From Thalassobaculum fulvum (GTDB lineage: Bacteria > Pseudomonadota > Alphaproteobacteria > Thalassobaculales > Thalassobaculaceae): a DNA stretch of 64,000 bases. Made by a program: the position numbers and the translations under genes. The notes under the pieces were generated by a model. It was given only the letters and a program-made list of their open reading frames with translations, had not been told where the DNA came from and searched no databases. The stretch spans positions 190,515-254,514 of the forward strand of contig NZ_BMZS01000012.1 of NCBI RefSeq assembly GCF_014652915.1, given 5' to 3'. Shown here in pieces: positions 35,308-43,663 of this stretch; the first letter of the stretch is position 1, and each line of letters opens with the position of its first letter.

Positions 35308-35913
35308 ATGCTCGACGCCGCGCTGCGCCGGGTGATCGATCCGCCGCTCGACACCGCCGGCCGATGGCTGGCGCGGCGCGGCGTGGCCGCCAACGCCGTG
35401 ACCGTCGCCGGGTTCGCGGTCGGGATGCTGGCGATCCCGGCGCTGGCGACCGGCCGGCACGACCTGGCGCTGGCGGCGATCCTGGCGAACCGGCTGGCCG
35501 ACGGGCTTGACGGGGCCATCGCCCGTGCCGTCGGCCCGAGCGACCTCGGCGGCTACCTCGACATCGTGCTCGATTTCCTGTTCTACAGCGCAGTGGTGTT
35601 CGGGGTGGCCCTCGGCCGGCCGGAGCACGCGGTCTGGGCCGCGTTCCTGATCTTCAGCTTCGTCGGCACCGGCTCGTCGTTCCTGGCCTACGCCATCGTG
35701 GCGGCCAAGCGCGGGGTGACGACCGCCACCCGCGGGCGCAAGAGCATCTACTACCTGGGCGGACTGGCGGAGGGCAGCGAGACCGTGATCGCCTTCGTCC
35801 TGATCTGCCTGCTGCCGGACGCGTTCCCCTGGATCGCCGGGGTGTTCGGCGCGATGTGCTGGATCACCACGGCGAGCCGGATCGGGCAGGCGGTGCGGGC
35901 GTTCGGCGACTAG
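35308..35913 (+). CDS. CDP-alcohol phosphatidyltransferase family protein
   Basis: 201 residues, about five membrane spans. The signature motif is present in the form ADGLDGAIARAVGPSDLGGYLDIVLDFLFY, with the fourth Asp intact. It follows pssA by 13 bases, so it joins the phospholipid operon. The head-group substrate is unknown; phosphatidylglycerophosphate synthase-like or a related transferase is likely. It is shorter than usual PgsA and without the extra C-terminal region. Confidence 0.87.
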   Translation: MLDAALRRVIDPPLDTAGRWLARRGVAANAVTVAGFAVGMLAIPALATGRHDLALAAILANRLADGLDGAIARAVGPSDLGGYLDIVLDFLFYSAVVFGVALGRPEHAVWAAFLIFSFVGTGSSFLAYAIVAAKRGVTTATRGRKSIYYLGGLAEGSETVIAFVLICLLPDAFPWIAGVFGAMCWITTASRIGQAVRAFGD

Positions 35914-35914
35914 C

Positions 35915-35965
35915 CCGGGACCGATCCACCGATCTCATCGACCCGATGCGGCCGGATCGGGCCGC
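35915..35965. repeat. palindromic intergenic element, copy 1 (between convergent genes)
   Basis: GGACCGATCCACCGATCTCATCGACCCGATGCGGCCGGATCGGGCC forms an imperfect hairpin with arms around ATCGACCCGAT. Base for base it resembles the element at 45811-45864 between another convergent gene pair. It begins 2 bases after the CDP-alcohol gene stop and contains the stop codon and last codons of the opposite cation-efflux gene. Confidence 0.6.
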
Positions 35966-36612
35966 AGGTCGGGGGCGCCTGCCGGCACGTCCGGCGCCAC
36001 GCCCGGCCGAAGCTCGGCCAGCGCCTGCCGGATCACCTGCGCGGCACCCCAGACGGCCAGGGTCGACATGATCGCGGCCACCGCGAGATCCGGCCAGCCG
36101 GTGCCGGTCCCGAACACCCCGAGGGCTGCGGCCACAACCGCCAGGTTGCCGATGACGTCGTTGCGGCTGCAGACCCAGACCGAGCGCATGTTGGCGTCGC
36201 CGCGCCGGAAGCCCGTCAGCAGCAGCAGGCAGCCGAGGTTCAGCAGCAGCGCCACGACCCCGACGCCGCCCATCACCTCCGCCGCCGGCACTTCGCCGAG
36301 CCAGGCGTACCGGATGGTGCTGCCGGCGACCCACAGGCCGAAGACTCCCATCGACGCTCCCTTGGCGAGCGCCGCCAGGGACCGCCAGCGCAGCGCCAGC
36401 CCGAACACCAGCAGGCTGATCGCGTAGTTGCCGGCGTCGGCCAGGAAATCCAGCGCATCGGCCTGCAGGGCGGCCGACCCGGCGGCGAGACCGGCGGCGA
36501 TCTCGATCAGGAAGCCGCCGGCATTGACTGCCAGCACGGTCCACAGAATGCGGCGAAGCCGCGGATCCGGCGCGGCCTCGACCGGTTTCGTCGCGCAGCA
36601 GGCGGCACTCAT
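35935..36612 (-). CDS. cation diffusion facilitator-type metal transporter
   Basis: 225 residues with six transmembrane segments. The metal-site helices read ADALDFLADAGNYA (helix 2) and SRNDVIGNLAVV (helix 5), the short CDF form that lacks a large cytoplasmic C-terminal domain. A Cys-rich N-terminus (SAACCATK) may pick up soft metals. It likely exports Zn, Cd, Co or Hg-type ions out of the cytoplasm. The divergent MerR regulator supports metal control. The last codons come from the palindromic element. Confidence 0.85.
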   Translation of the reverse strand: MSAACCATKPVEAAPDPRLRRILWTVLAVNAGGFLIEIAAGLAAGSAALQADALDFLADAGNYAISLLVFGLALRWRSLAALAKGASMGVFGLWVAGSTIRYAWLGEVPAAEVMGGVGVVALLLNLGCLLLLTGFRRGDANMRSVWVCSRNDVIGNLAVVAAALGVFGTGTGWPDLAVAAIMSTLAVWGAAQVIRQALAELRPGVAPDVPAGAPDLRPDPAASGR

Positions 36613-36640
36613 CGCTGTTTCCCTCCGTTGTCGCCAGTCC

Positions 36641-36673
36641 CTAAGGTGGGGCCTGTAGCGACTACAAGGTCAA
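36641..36673. promoter_or_regulatory. MerR-type operator-promoter for the CDF gene
   Basis: Read on the - strand: TTGACC (-35, 36673-36668), about 20 bases, then ACCTTA/CCTTAG (-10, 36647-36641). The long spacer holds the dyad CCTGTAG-CGA-CTACAAGG (36652-36669) with TGTAG-CGA-CTACA perfectly symmetric. A dyad inside an overlong spacer is the hallmark of promoters activated by MerR proteins. It lies in the gap between the CDF start and merR start. Confidence 0.65.
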
Positions 36674-36677
36674 GGTC

Positions 36678-37076
36678 ATGAGCGACGGGTATTCGATCGG
36701 CGAGCTGGCACGGGCCAGCGGCTGCAAGGCCGAGACGATCCGGTACTACGAGCGGATCAGGCTGCTGCCGCCGGCCGCGCGCCGTGCCTCGGGCTATCGG
36801 CGCTACGGGGATGCCGACGTTCGTCGCCTTCGGTTCGTGCGGCAGGGCCGAGCCCTCGGATTCCCGCTCGAGGCGATCCGAGAGCTTCTGGCGCTCGCCG
36901 ATCGCCCGAACCAGGACTGCGCCGCGGCCGACCGCCTGTGCACGGCGCAGCTGGAGGAGGTTCGCGACCGGATCCGCGCGTTGCAGCGCCTCGAGGCCGA
37001 GCTGGCGCACGTTCTCGAGCAGTGCCGCGGCGGCCGGGTCGCCGAGTGCCGGGTCATCGAGGCGCTGTCCGGCTGA
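36678..37076 (+). CDS. MerR-family metal-responsive regulator
   Basis: 132 residues. The N-terminal winged helix-turn-helix (SIGELARASGCKAETIRYYERIRLL) leads to a long dimerisation helix and a metal-binding loop with Cys81, Cys88, Cys116 and Cys124. Three of these match the ZntR/CadR metal cysteines. It is divergent from the CDF transporter and should bind the dyad in the shared upstream gap. The metal cannot be fixed from sequence alone. Confidence 0.9.
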   Translation: MSDGYSIGELARASGCKAETIRYYERIRLLPPAARRASGYRRYGDADVRRLRFVRQGRALGFPLEAIRELLALADRPNQDCAAADRLCTAQLEEVRDRIRALQRLEAELAHVLEQCRGGRVAECRVIEALSG

Positions 37077-37095
37077 CCGCGGCCCCCCGCCCGGT

Positions 37096-37122
37096 GCCTG
37101 CCGGCACGGTGCGCCGGCGGGC
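37096..37122. terminator. hairpin between merR and the RND permease (convergent)
   Basis: GCCTGCCGGC (37096-37105), a 7-base loop and GCCGGCGGGC (37113-37122) pair over 10 bp with one G-T wobble. It sits between two converging genes just before the RND stop. No T-run follows, so a bidirectional, weak or factor-assisted terminator is likely. Confidence 0.5.
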
Positions 37123-37124
37123 CG

Positions 37125-40100
37125 TCACTCGGCGGCGTGCGGCACCTCGGGTGCGGCGGCCGGGCCGGCCTTGCCGGCTCGGCGCTCGGCCCGCCGTTCC
37201 CGCCGCCGCTGCAGCGCCGCACCGACGTTGTGCTTCAGCATCAACGCCGCCGGCGTGACCAGCAGGGTCAGTACGGTCGCGAACGCCAGGCCGAACACGA
37301 TGGCGGTCGACAGCGACACCCACCACTGGGTCGACGGCGCGCCGACGCTCACCTCGCGGGTGACGAAGTCGATGTTGGTCTGCAGCACCATCGGCATCAG
37401 GCCGAGGATCGTGGTGACGGTCGTGAGCATCACCGGGCGCAGGCGCTGGGCGCCGGTCCGCAGGATCGCCTCGCGGACGTCGGCGCACTCCTTCTTCAGG
37501 GTGTCGAAGGTGTCGATCAGCACGATGTTGTTGTTCACGACGATGCCGGCCAGCGCGATCACGCCGATCCCGGTCATCACGATCCCGAACGGGTTGCCGG
37601 TCACGATCAGGCCGATCATCACGCCGATGGTCGACATGATCACCGCCGACAGGATCAGCAGCGCCGAGTAGAAGCTGTTGAACTGGGTCACCAGGATGAT
37701 CGCCATGATGAACAGGGCGACGCCGAACGCCTTGACCAGGAACGCCTGGGCCTCGCGCTGCTCCTTGTCCTCGCCCTTGAACGTGACCTCGATGTCCTTC
37801 GGCAGCCCGGCGTCCGGCAGCCAGGCCCGCAGCTCGCGGACCTTGTTGTCGGGCAGCACGCCCTCGACGACGTCGGCCCGGACGGTGATCGCCGGCAGCC
37901 CGTCGACCCGCCGGATGATACCGGTCTTAGGCTCCGGGGTCATCCGGACGAAATTGCCGATCGACACCAGCCCTTGGGTCGTCTCCATCCGGATCCGGTC
38001 GAGCTGGGCCAGGGTGCGCAGCGCGGCCGGGTAGCGGACCACCACGTCGACCTCCTCGTCGCTGTCGTCCGGCCGGTAGTCGGTGATCTTCATGCCCTTG
38101 GTGACCAGCTGGACGTAGCGGCCGATCAGGCTGACGTCGGCACCGAACTTCGCGGCCTGGGCGCGGTCGACGCTGAGCCGCCATTCGATGCCCGGTACGT
38201 CGCGGGTGTCGTCGACGTCCTTCAGGCCGGGAGTCGCCCGGAACTTCGCCATGACCACGTCGGCCGCCGCATCCAGCTTCTCCCGGTCGCGGCCGCGCAG
38301 CTGGATCTGCACGGCCTTGCCGGTCGGCGGTCCGGCCTCCTCCTCGCGCGGCTCCACGTAGATGCCCGGGAAATCGCGGGTCCGCTCGACGATGTCGGCG
38401 AGAATCTCGCTCGCCGGCCGGCGCTCGGTCCAGTCCTTGAACTCGACCTGGATGGTGCCGATCACGTCCTCGGCGACCTCTTCGCCGCCGCCGGAGGACG
38501 AGCCGTCGGAGCGTTGGCCGATGAAGGTGTAGACCGACGCGAACCCGCCGACCGCGAGAACCTCGTGCTCGACCGGCAGCACCAGGGCCCGCTTCTCCTC
38601 GACCGAGAGATCGCCGCGGGCGTGGACGTAGACCAGCGCGATGTCCGGCTCGATGTCCGGGAAGAACTCGATCCCGTTGCCGTGGTTCGCGTAGTAGTAC
38701 TGCACCCCGAACAGGATCCCGAAGGCGGTGGCGAGCACCAGGCCGGGATGGCGCAGGGCCCCCTTCAGGACGCGCAGATAGCCGCCCGTGAATCCGCCGA
38801 CCTCGTCGATGTCGCCGGTCTCGGCGGCGGCCAGCTGCCTGCGGGCCCGCTCGTCCGGCGCGCTCGCCTTGCCGATCAGCGCCCCGAGCGCCGGAATGAA
38901 GACCAGGGCCATCAGCAGCGACGCGGTCAGGGTGATCAGCAGGGTGATCGGCAGGAACTTCATGAACTCGCCGACCACGCCGGGCCAGAACAGCAGCGGG
39001 AAGAACGCCGCGAGGGTCGTCGCCGTCGAAGCGATGATCGGCCAGGCCATGCGCTTGCCGGCCTCGGCGTAGGCCTGCTTGCGGGAGCGGCCTTCGGCCA
39101 TCTTGCGGTCGGCGAACTCGGTGACCACGATCGCGCCGTCGACCATCATGCCGACCGCCAGGATCAGGCTGAACAGCACCACGATGTTGATGGTCAGCCC
39201 GAGCGTCGACAGCACCAGCATGCCCAGCATGAACGAGCCGGGAATCGCCAGGCCGACCAGGCCGGCGGACCGGATGCCCATGGCGCCGACGACCACGATC
39301 ATCACCAGCAGGATGGCGCTGGTGACGTTGTTCTGCAGGTCCAGCAGCATCAACGCGATCTGGTCGGACTTGTCCTGGCTGAAGGTCACCTGGATGTTGT
39401 CCGGGAAGCCCCGCGTCGCCTCGGCGACCGTGGCGCGGACGTCGGCGATGGTGTCGATGATGTTGGCGCCGGTGCGCTTTGTCACCTCGATGCCGATCGC
39501 CGGCTGGCCGTCGAGCCGGGCGTAGCCGGAGCGGTCCTTGAAGGTGCGCTGGACGTTGGCGATGTCGCGGATGCGCACCACCGCGTCGCCGTTCACCTTG
39601 ATCGGCTGCTCCAGGATGTCCTGGACGCCCTCGTACAGGCCCGGGACCTTGATCGGGAACCGGCCGGTCCCGTTGTCGAGCGTACCGGCGGCGATCAGCT
39701 GGTTGGACCGGCTGACCGCTTCCAGCACGTTGCCGGCCTGCAGGCCGTAGCTCTCGAGCTTGAGCGGGTCGACCACGACCTCCACCAGCTCCTCGCGCTC
39801 GCCGGTCAGCTTGGCGTCGAGCACGTCCGGCAGGCCCTTGATGGCGTCCCGCACGTCGCGCGCCATGTGCAGCAGCTGGCGCTCCGGCGTCTCGCCCGAC
39901 AGGGTAACGATCAGGACCGGGAACAGCGAGAAGTTGACCTCGTGGACCTCCGGCTCCTCGGTGCCGTCGGGGAGATCGGCCTTGGCGGTGTCGATCTTCT
40001 CTCGCACGTCGGCGAGCGCGGTGTCGGCGTCGAACCCGGCGTCGAACTCGAGCACGATCGAGGCGCCGCCCTCGTAGGCCCGCGACCGCATCTCCTTGAC

Positions 40101-40331
40101 GCCCTCGATCGAGCGCACCTCCTGCTCGATCGGCCGCAGCAGCAGGCGCTCGGCGTCCTCCGGCGAGATTCCCTCGTACTTGATCACCGAGTAGACGAGG
40201 GGGATCGCGATGTCGGGATCCGCCTCCTTCGGGATCTCGATATACGCCACCGTCCCGGCGATCAGGATCAGCAGCAGGGCGGATAGCGTCGTCCGGCTGC
40301 GTTCGAGAGCCGCGTCGATCAGCGCCTTCAT
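37125..40331 (-). CDS. RND-type efflux permease
   Basis: 1068 residues with the RND layout: an N-terminal helix (LSALLLILIAGTVAYIEIP), two large periplasmic loops and two groups of transmembrane helices. Helix 4 carries VGMMVDGAIVVTEF with one Asp where AcrB has two (DD); this VDGA form also occurs in heavy-metal RND pumps. It uses the proton motive force to export substrates with the periplasmic adaptor encoded immediately upstream (4-base overlap). The substrate is unknown. No outer-membrane TolC-like gene is adjacent. Confidence 0.92.
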   Translation of the reverse strand: MKALIDAALERSRTTLSALLLILIAGTVAYIEIPKEADPDIAIPLVYSVIKYEGISPEDAERLLLRPIEQEVRSIEGVKEMRSRAYEGGASIVLEFDAGFDADTALADVREKIDTAKADLPDGTEEPEVHEVNFSLFPVLIVTLSGETPERQLLHMARDVRDAIKGLPDVLDAKLTGEREELVEVVVDPLKLESYGLQAGNVLEAVSRSNQLIAAGTLDNGTGRFPIKVPGLYEGVQDILEQPIKVNGDAVVRIRDIANVQRTFKDRSGYARLDGQPAIGIEVTKRTGANIIDTIADVRATVAEATRGFPDNIQVTFSQDKSDQIALMLLDLQNNVTSAILLVMIVVVGAMGIRSAGLVGLAIPGSFMLGMLVLSTLGLTINIVVLFSLILAVGMMVDGAIVVTEFADRKMAEGRSRKQAYAEAGKRMAWPIIASTATTLAAFFPLLFWPGVVGEFMKFLPITLLITLTASLLMALVFIPALGALIGKASAPDERARRQLAAAETGDIDEVGGFTGGYLRVLKGALRHPGLVLATAFGILFGVQYYYANHGNGIEFFPDIEPDIALVYVHARGDLSVEEKRALVLPVEHEVLAVGGFASVYTFIGQRSDGSSSGGGEEVAEDVIGTIQVEFKDWTERRPASEILADIVERTRDFPGIYVEPREEEAGPPTGKAVQIQLRGRDREKLDAAADVVMAKFRATPGLKDVDDTRDVPGIEWRLSVDRAQAAKFGADVSLIGRYVQLVTKGMKITDYRPDDSDEEVDVVVRYPAALRTLAQLDRIRMETTQGLVSIGNFVRMTPEPKTGIIRRVDGLPAITVRADVVEGVLPDNKVRELRAWLPDAGLPKDIEVTFKGEDKEQREAQAFLVKAFGVALFIMAIILVTQFNSFYSALLILSAVIMSTIGVMIGLIVTGNPFGIVMTGIGVIALAGIVVNNNIVLIDTFDTLKKECADVREAILRTGAQRLRPVMLTTVTTILGLMPMVLQTNIDFVTREVSVGAPSTQWWVSLSTAIVFGLAFATVLTLLVTPAALMLKHNVGAALQRRRERRAERRAGKAGPAAAPEVPHAAE

Positions 40332-41425
40332 GACTGCGGCGCTCCGGCCCCGACCTCGACCGGGGTGACGGCCTGGCCGTCGGTCACCAGCTGCTGCCCC
40401 ACGGTGACGATCCGGGCGGTCTCCGGCAGGCCGGTGATCCAGGCGCCGCGGTCGTCGGAGCCCAGCACCGCGATCCGCCGGAAACGGGCGACGTCTCCGG
40501 AATCGACGGTCATGACCCCGATCTTGCCCTGGTCGTCGAGCAGGAACACCGCCGGCGACACGTGATGGGCGCGGGTCGCCGGCAGCGGGATCTGCAGCTC
40601 GGCCGTCATGCCCTCGCCGATGCGGCCCTCCGGATTGGCGAACTCGGCCTCGATCCGGAACGTCCTGGTCGCGCTGTCGGCTGCCGCGGCGGTGTAGGTG
40701 ACGACGGCCGGGAAGTCGGCGCCGGACGACAGGCGGACGGTCGCCGGCATGCCTTCGACCAGGGCCGGGGCCTCCTGTTCCGGGATGTTGGCGACCGCCC
40801 GCATCGGGTCCAACTCGACCAGGGTGGCGACCGGATCGCCGACCTGGAGATAGTCGCCGACTTCCATGGGACGGCGGTCGAGCACCGCCCGGAAGGGGGC
40901 GACGATGCGGGTGCGCTCCAGGTCGACCTGGATGTGCGCCTGATCGGCTCGCGCCTCTTCCAGATCGGCCAGCGCCTGCGCCCGCTTGGTCTCTGCCTGG
41001 TAGCCCTTGGCGGCCAGCTGCCGGGCGGCGTCGTATTCGATCCGGCGGTGCTGGACCCGGGCCTTGGCGCGCTCGAGCTGGGCGCGACGGTCGGCCTCGT
41101 CCAGTTGCACGATCAACTGTCCGGCGTCGACCATGGACCCGCGCGGCGCCCCCACCGAGGCGACCCGCCCGGCGGTCTCCGCCCGGATCTCGACCGAGCG
41201 CTTGGCGAGGGTCTGTCCGGACGCCCGAACCACGGCGACGTAGTCGCGGGCCTGGGAGGTCAATACCCGGACCCGGGGCGGCTGCGGAGCGGTCGTCGCC
41301 TGCGGGGCGAGCGGGCCGTCGACGGCGGCAGTCGCCGGCTGATCGGCGACCTGGCCGGAAAGGATCCAGCCGGCAGCGCCGATGGCGATGGCGGTGGCCA
41401 GGATGACGGACAGGTTCACGCGCAT
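40328..41425 (-). CDS. RND efflux periplasmic adaptor (membrane fusion protein)
   Basis: 365 residues from the ATG at 41425 (GAGGA upstream); an N-terminal anchor helix (about 5-22) is followed by the lipoyl/hairpin halves. The biotinyl-lipoyl part contains VVRASGQTLAKRSVEIRAETAGRVA, then a coiled-coil hairpin (about 110-165) and beta-barrel. It joins the RND permease to an outer-membrane channel. It is the middle gene of padR-adaptor-permease on the - strand. Confidence 0.92.
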   Translation of the reverse strand: MRVNLSVILATAIAIGAAGWILSGQVADQPATAAVDGPLAPQATTAPQPPRVRVLTSQARDYVAVVRASGQTLAKRSVEIRAETAGRVASVGAPRGSMVDAGQLIVQLDEADRRAQLERAKARVQHRRIEYDAARQLAAKGYQAETKRAQALADLEEARADQAHIQVDLERTRIVAPFRAVLDRRPMEVGDYLQVGDPVATLVELDPMRAVANIPEQEAPALVEGMPATVRLSSGADFPAVVTYTAAAADSATRTFRIEAEFANPEGRIGEGMTAELQIPLPATRAHHVSPAVFLLDDQGKIGVMTVDSGDVARFRRIAVLGSDDRGAWITGLPETARIVTVGQQLVTDGQAVTPVEVGAGAPQS

Positions 41426-41447
41426 TGACACATTCCTCGAACGGCGG

Positions 41448-42005
41448 TCATTCGGCGGCCTCCAGGGGACGCTCGAGGCCGCGGAGCAGGGCGTCGCGAT
41501 TGCTCGCAAGGTAGTCGGCCGCAGCCCGGTATACGGCGACCCCGAATCCCGAGACCAACCATTTGCCGGGGTCGATTTCGGCGCCCGCTGCCGCGCGCTC
41601 GGCCCGGCAACCCTCGATGCGGTCCGCCTGGGCGCGATAGGAGGCGATGTATCCGTCGATCAGCGCCTCGACCCGCTCCTTCGGCAGTTCGCGCGCGAAG
41701 TACAGCAGGAACAGGACGTCGGAGCGCAGCTGGTCGGGTTCCGGCTCCTGGCCGATCGCCCGGTGGAACGCCGCCCGGCCGGCCGCGGTCAGGCGGTAGA
41801 CCTTCTTGTCGGGGCGGCCGTCCTGCTCGCGGGCCTCGGCTTCGGCCAGCCCCTCGGCCAGCAGCTTCGACAGGGCCGGGTAGATCGACCCGAAGCTGGC
41901 GCGCTGGAAGTGCGCGAACGGCCCTTCCTCGAACGCCTTCTTGATCTCGTAGCCGGTCGCCTCGCCTTGCGACAGCACGGCGAGGCAGAGCGTCTTCACG
42001 TCCAT
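41448..42005 (-). CDS. PadR-family transcriptional regulator
   Basis: 185 residues with the N-terminal PadR winged helix: LCLAVLSQGEATGYEIKKAFEEGPFAHF, followed by FGSIYPALSKLLAEGLAEAE and the C-terminal dimerisation helices. PadR proteins repress efflux or detoxification genes and are released by small aromatic or drug-like ligands. Being first in the operon with the RND pump, it likely represses the operon and itself. Stop and adaptor start are 22 bases apart. Confidence 0.9.
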   Translation of the reverse strand: MDVKTLCLAVLSQGEATGYEIKKAFEEGPFAHFQRASFGSIYPALSKLLAEGLAEAEAREQDGRPDKKVYRLTAAGRAAFHRAIGQEPEPDQLRSDVLFLLYFARELPKERVEALIDGYIASYRAQADRIEGCRAERAAAGAEIDPGKWLVSGFGVAVYRAAADYLASNRDALLRGLERPLEAAE

Positions 42006-42042
42006 CGCGGAACTTCCCGTCGTATCGGGACACTATCGCCGC

Positions 42043-42063
42043 GATATATATCTATTCGATATA
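42043..42063. promoter_or_regulatory. AT-rich dyad upstream of padR
   Basis: GATATATATC (42043-42052, perfect palindrome) followed by GATATA (42058-42063) is a striking AT island in about 70 % GC DNA, 38 bases upstream of the padR start. It probably contains the -10 region and an operator for PadR. Confidence 0.45.
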
Positions 42064-42083
42064 GGCCTTCAAGGGATCCCGGA

Positions 42084-42120
42084 AATAAAAGCGGCGGCGC
42101 CTCCGTGCTGCGCCGCCGCT
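42084..42120 (-). terminator. rho-independent terminator of the cold-shock gene
   Basis: AGCGGCGGCGC (42090-42100) and GCGCCGCCGCT (42110-42120) form an 11-bp perfect stem with a 9-base loop. On the - strand the stem is followed by TTTTATT, as expected for intrinsic termination of the cspA transcript, whose stop is 33 bases upstream. Confidence 0.88.
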
Positions 42121-42152
42121 CATATGTTCTTTCGCCGGGGTCGAGGAAAGCG

Positions 42153-42359
42153 TCAGACCGGCTTCAGGTCCTCGGCCGCCATCTTGCCGTTCCGCTGCGG
42201 CTTCATCTCGTACATGATCGCCTGGCCTTCGTTGAGGCCCTGCAGTCCGGAGCGCTGCACCGCAGTGATGTGAACAAACACGTCGGCACCGCCGTCATCC
42301 GGCTTGATGAACCCGTAACCCTTCGTGGTGTTGAACCACTTCACCGTACCAGTCGGCAT
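42153..42359 (-). CDS. cspA: cold-shock-domain protein
   Basis: 68 residues, a single cold-shock domain with RNP1 (KGYGFIKP) and RNP2 (VFVHITAV). It binds single-stranded RNA/DNA and prevents secondary structure in the cold or in stationary phase. Start codon is preceded by GGAG at a 10-base distance. A gap of 259 bases lies upstream, so a long 5' leader, as known for cold-induced csp genes, is possible; the 42360-42618 region has AGGAGGTGATAT on the - strand far upstream of the start. Confidence 0.95.
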   Translation of the reverse strand: MPTGTVKWFNTTKGYGFIKPDDGGADVFVHITAVQRSGLQGLNEGQAIMYEMKPQRNGKMAAEDLKPV

Positions 42360-42618
42360 TCGATACGCACTCCAAACGCGACGCGTCCGCCGGACATTGC
42401 AGATATCACCTCCTCAGGACGCTCGGGTGCCGCCGCTGCTCGCGAACTCGGCCACTCCGGCGCAGGGCGACGTCTCGCCCGACTCCTCAGACGATGCCGG
42501 TTCCGAACGTCGGAACCGCATCACAACCCATACGCCGACTCGGGTTCTATGTCGACGGGGTTCATGGTAACGATCGTTAACGAGTCCATCGGGCACGCCT
42601 GCGCGGCACAGTCGAGAC

Positions 42619-43593
42619 ATGCGGATTGTTGTTTTCGCTCTGGTGGTTGGGCTGCTGTGTTCTGATGCGGCATTCGCCCGCGAACGATTGAACCTGCATC
42701 TGGCATTCGGGCAACGGACGCCGCTCTACGGGGCACTTGCCGAGCGCTTCGTGGCGGAGGTCGGCGAGCGCTCGGCCGGCCGGCTGCGGCTGCGGCCGCA
42801 CGAGCCGGGCGCCATCGTGCCGCGGTTCGGGTATCTCGACGCGGTCGCCCAGGGCGCGATCGACGCGGCCTGGGGTACCCCGGCGGTGCTGGCCGGCCGC
42901 GCCCCCGAAGCCGTGCTGTTCACCGGCGTGCCGTTCGGCCTGGGCCCGGTCGAGCATCTCGCATGGATCCGGGACGGGGCCGGGCGGCCGCTCTACAACG
43001 CGCTGTACGCGCGCTTCGGGGTGATCGGCGTGCCTTGTGCGGCGGTCGGCCCGGACGGGCTGGCCTGGCTGCGGCAACCGCTCGACGACACGGCGCCGTT
43101 CCGCGGCCTGCGCATGCGCGCGTTCGGCCTGGCCGCCCGCATCCTGGACGGTCTCGGGGCCACCACCGCCTTCGCCTTCGGCGCCGACCTGACGATCGGG
43201 CTGGCGACCGGCGCGTTCGACGGCGCCGAGGTCGGCGTCCCGGTCGCCGACTTCGCCTATGGGTTGCACGAGGTGGCGCCGATCTACCTGTATCCGAGCC
43301 CGCTGCAGCCGGCGACGCTGCTCGACGTGGTGATCAACCGCGACCGCTGGCAGCGGCTCGAGCCGGAGGCCCGCGTCACGTTGGAGGAGGCCTGCCGGGC
43401 GACGGCGGCGTTCGCCGAGGGCGCCAACCGTGAGACGAACGCGGCGGCGCTGGATCGGATCGCCGCCGCGGGGGTCTCGGTCTCGGCCCCGTCGCCGGCG
43501 ACGGTCGCGGCGCTGCGGCGGGCCTGGGACGAACTGCGCTCGGTTCCGGAGTTCGTGCCGGTCCTTCGGGTCTATCCCGCCGCGAGCGACTGA
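42619..43593 (+). CDS. TRAP-type solute-binding protein (DctP family), orphan
   Basis: 324 residues with a signal peptide (about 1-21, VVFALVVGLLCSDAAFAR) and the DctP fold (LHLAFGQRTPLYGALAERFVAEV, then ...LDVVINRDRWQRLEPE). It binds an organic acid in the periplasm. TRAP transport needs the DctQM membrane pair, and none is next to it, so it may work with a distant system or as a sensor. It is monocistronic by spacing, 70 bases before the first FkbM gene. Confidence 0.82.
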   Translation: MRIVVFALVVGLLCSDAAFARERLNLHLAFGQRTPLYGALAERFVAEVGERSAGRLRLRPHEPGAIVPRFGYLDAVAQGAIDAAWGTPAVLAGRAPEAVLFTGVPFGLGPVEHLAWIRDGAGRPLYNALYARFGVIGVPCAAVGPDGLAWLRQPLDDTAPFRGLRMRAFGLAARILDGLGATTAFAFGADLTIGLATGAFDGAEVGVPVADFAYGLHEVAPIYLYPSPLQPATLLDVVINRDRWQRLEPEARVTLEEACRATAAFAEGANRETNAAALDRIAAAGVSVSAPSPATVAALRRAWDELRSVPEFVPVLRVYPAASD

Positions 43594-43663
43594 CGCGGGC
43601 CGGGCTACCGCTGCCGCCGCTACGATGGTAGGAGACCGTCTCCTCGACGTGGCGGAGCACCGA

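Noticed and set aside
37137-40286. An open frame of about 1050 codons on the + strand opposite the RND permease
   Set aside because: Translation is His/Asp/Arg/Gln-rich as expected for a shadow of membrane-helix codons; the - strand RND protein is unmistakable.
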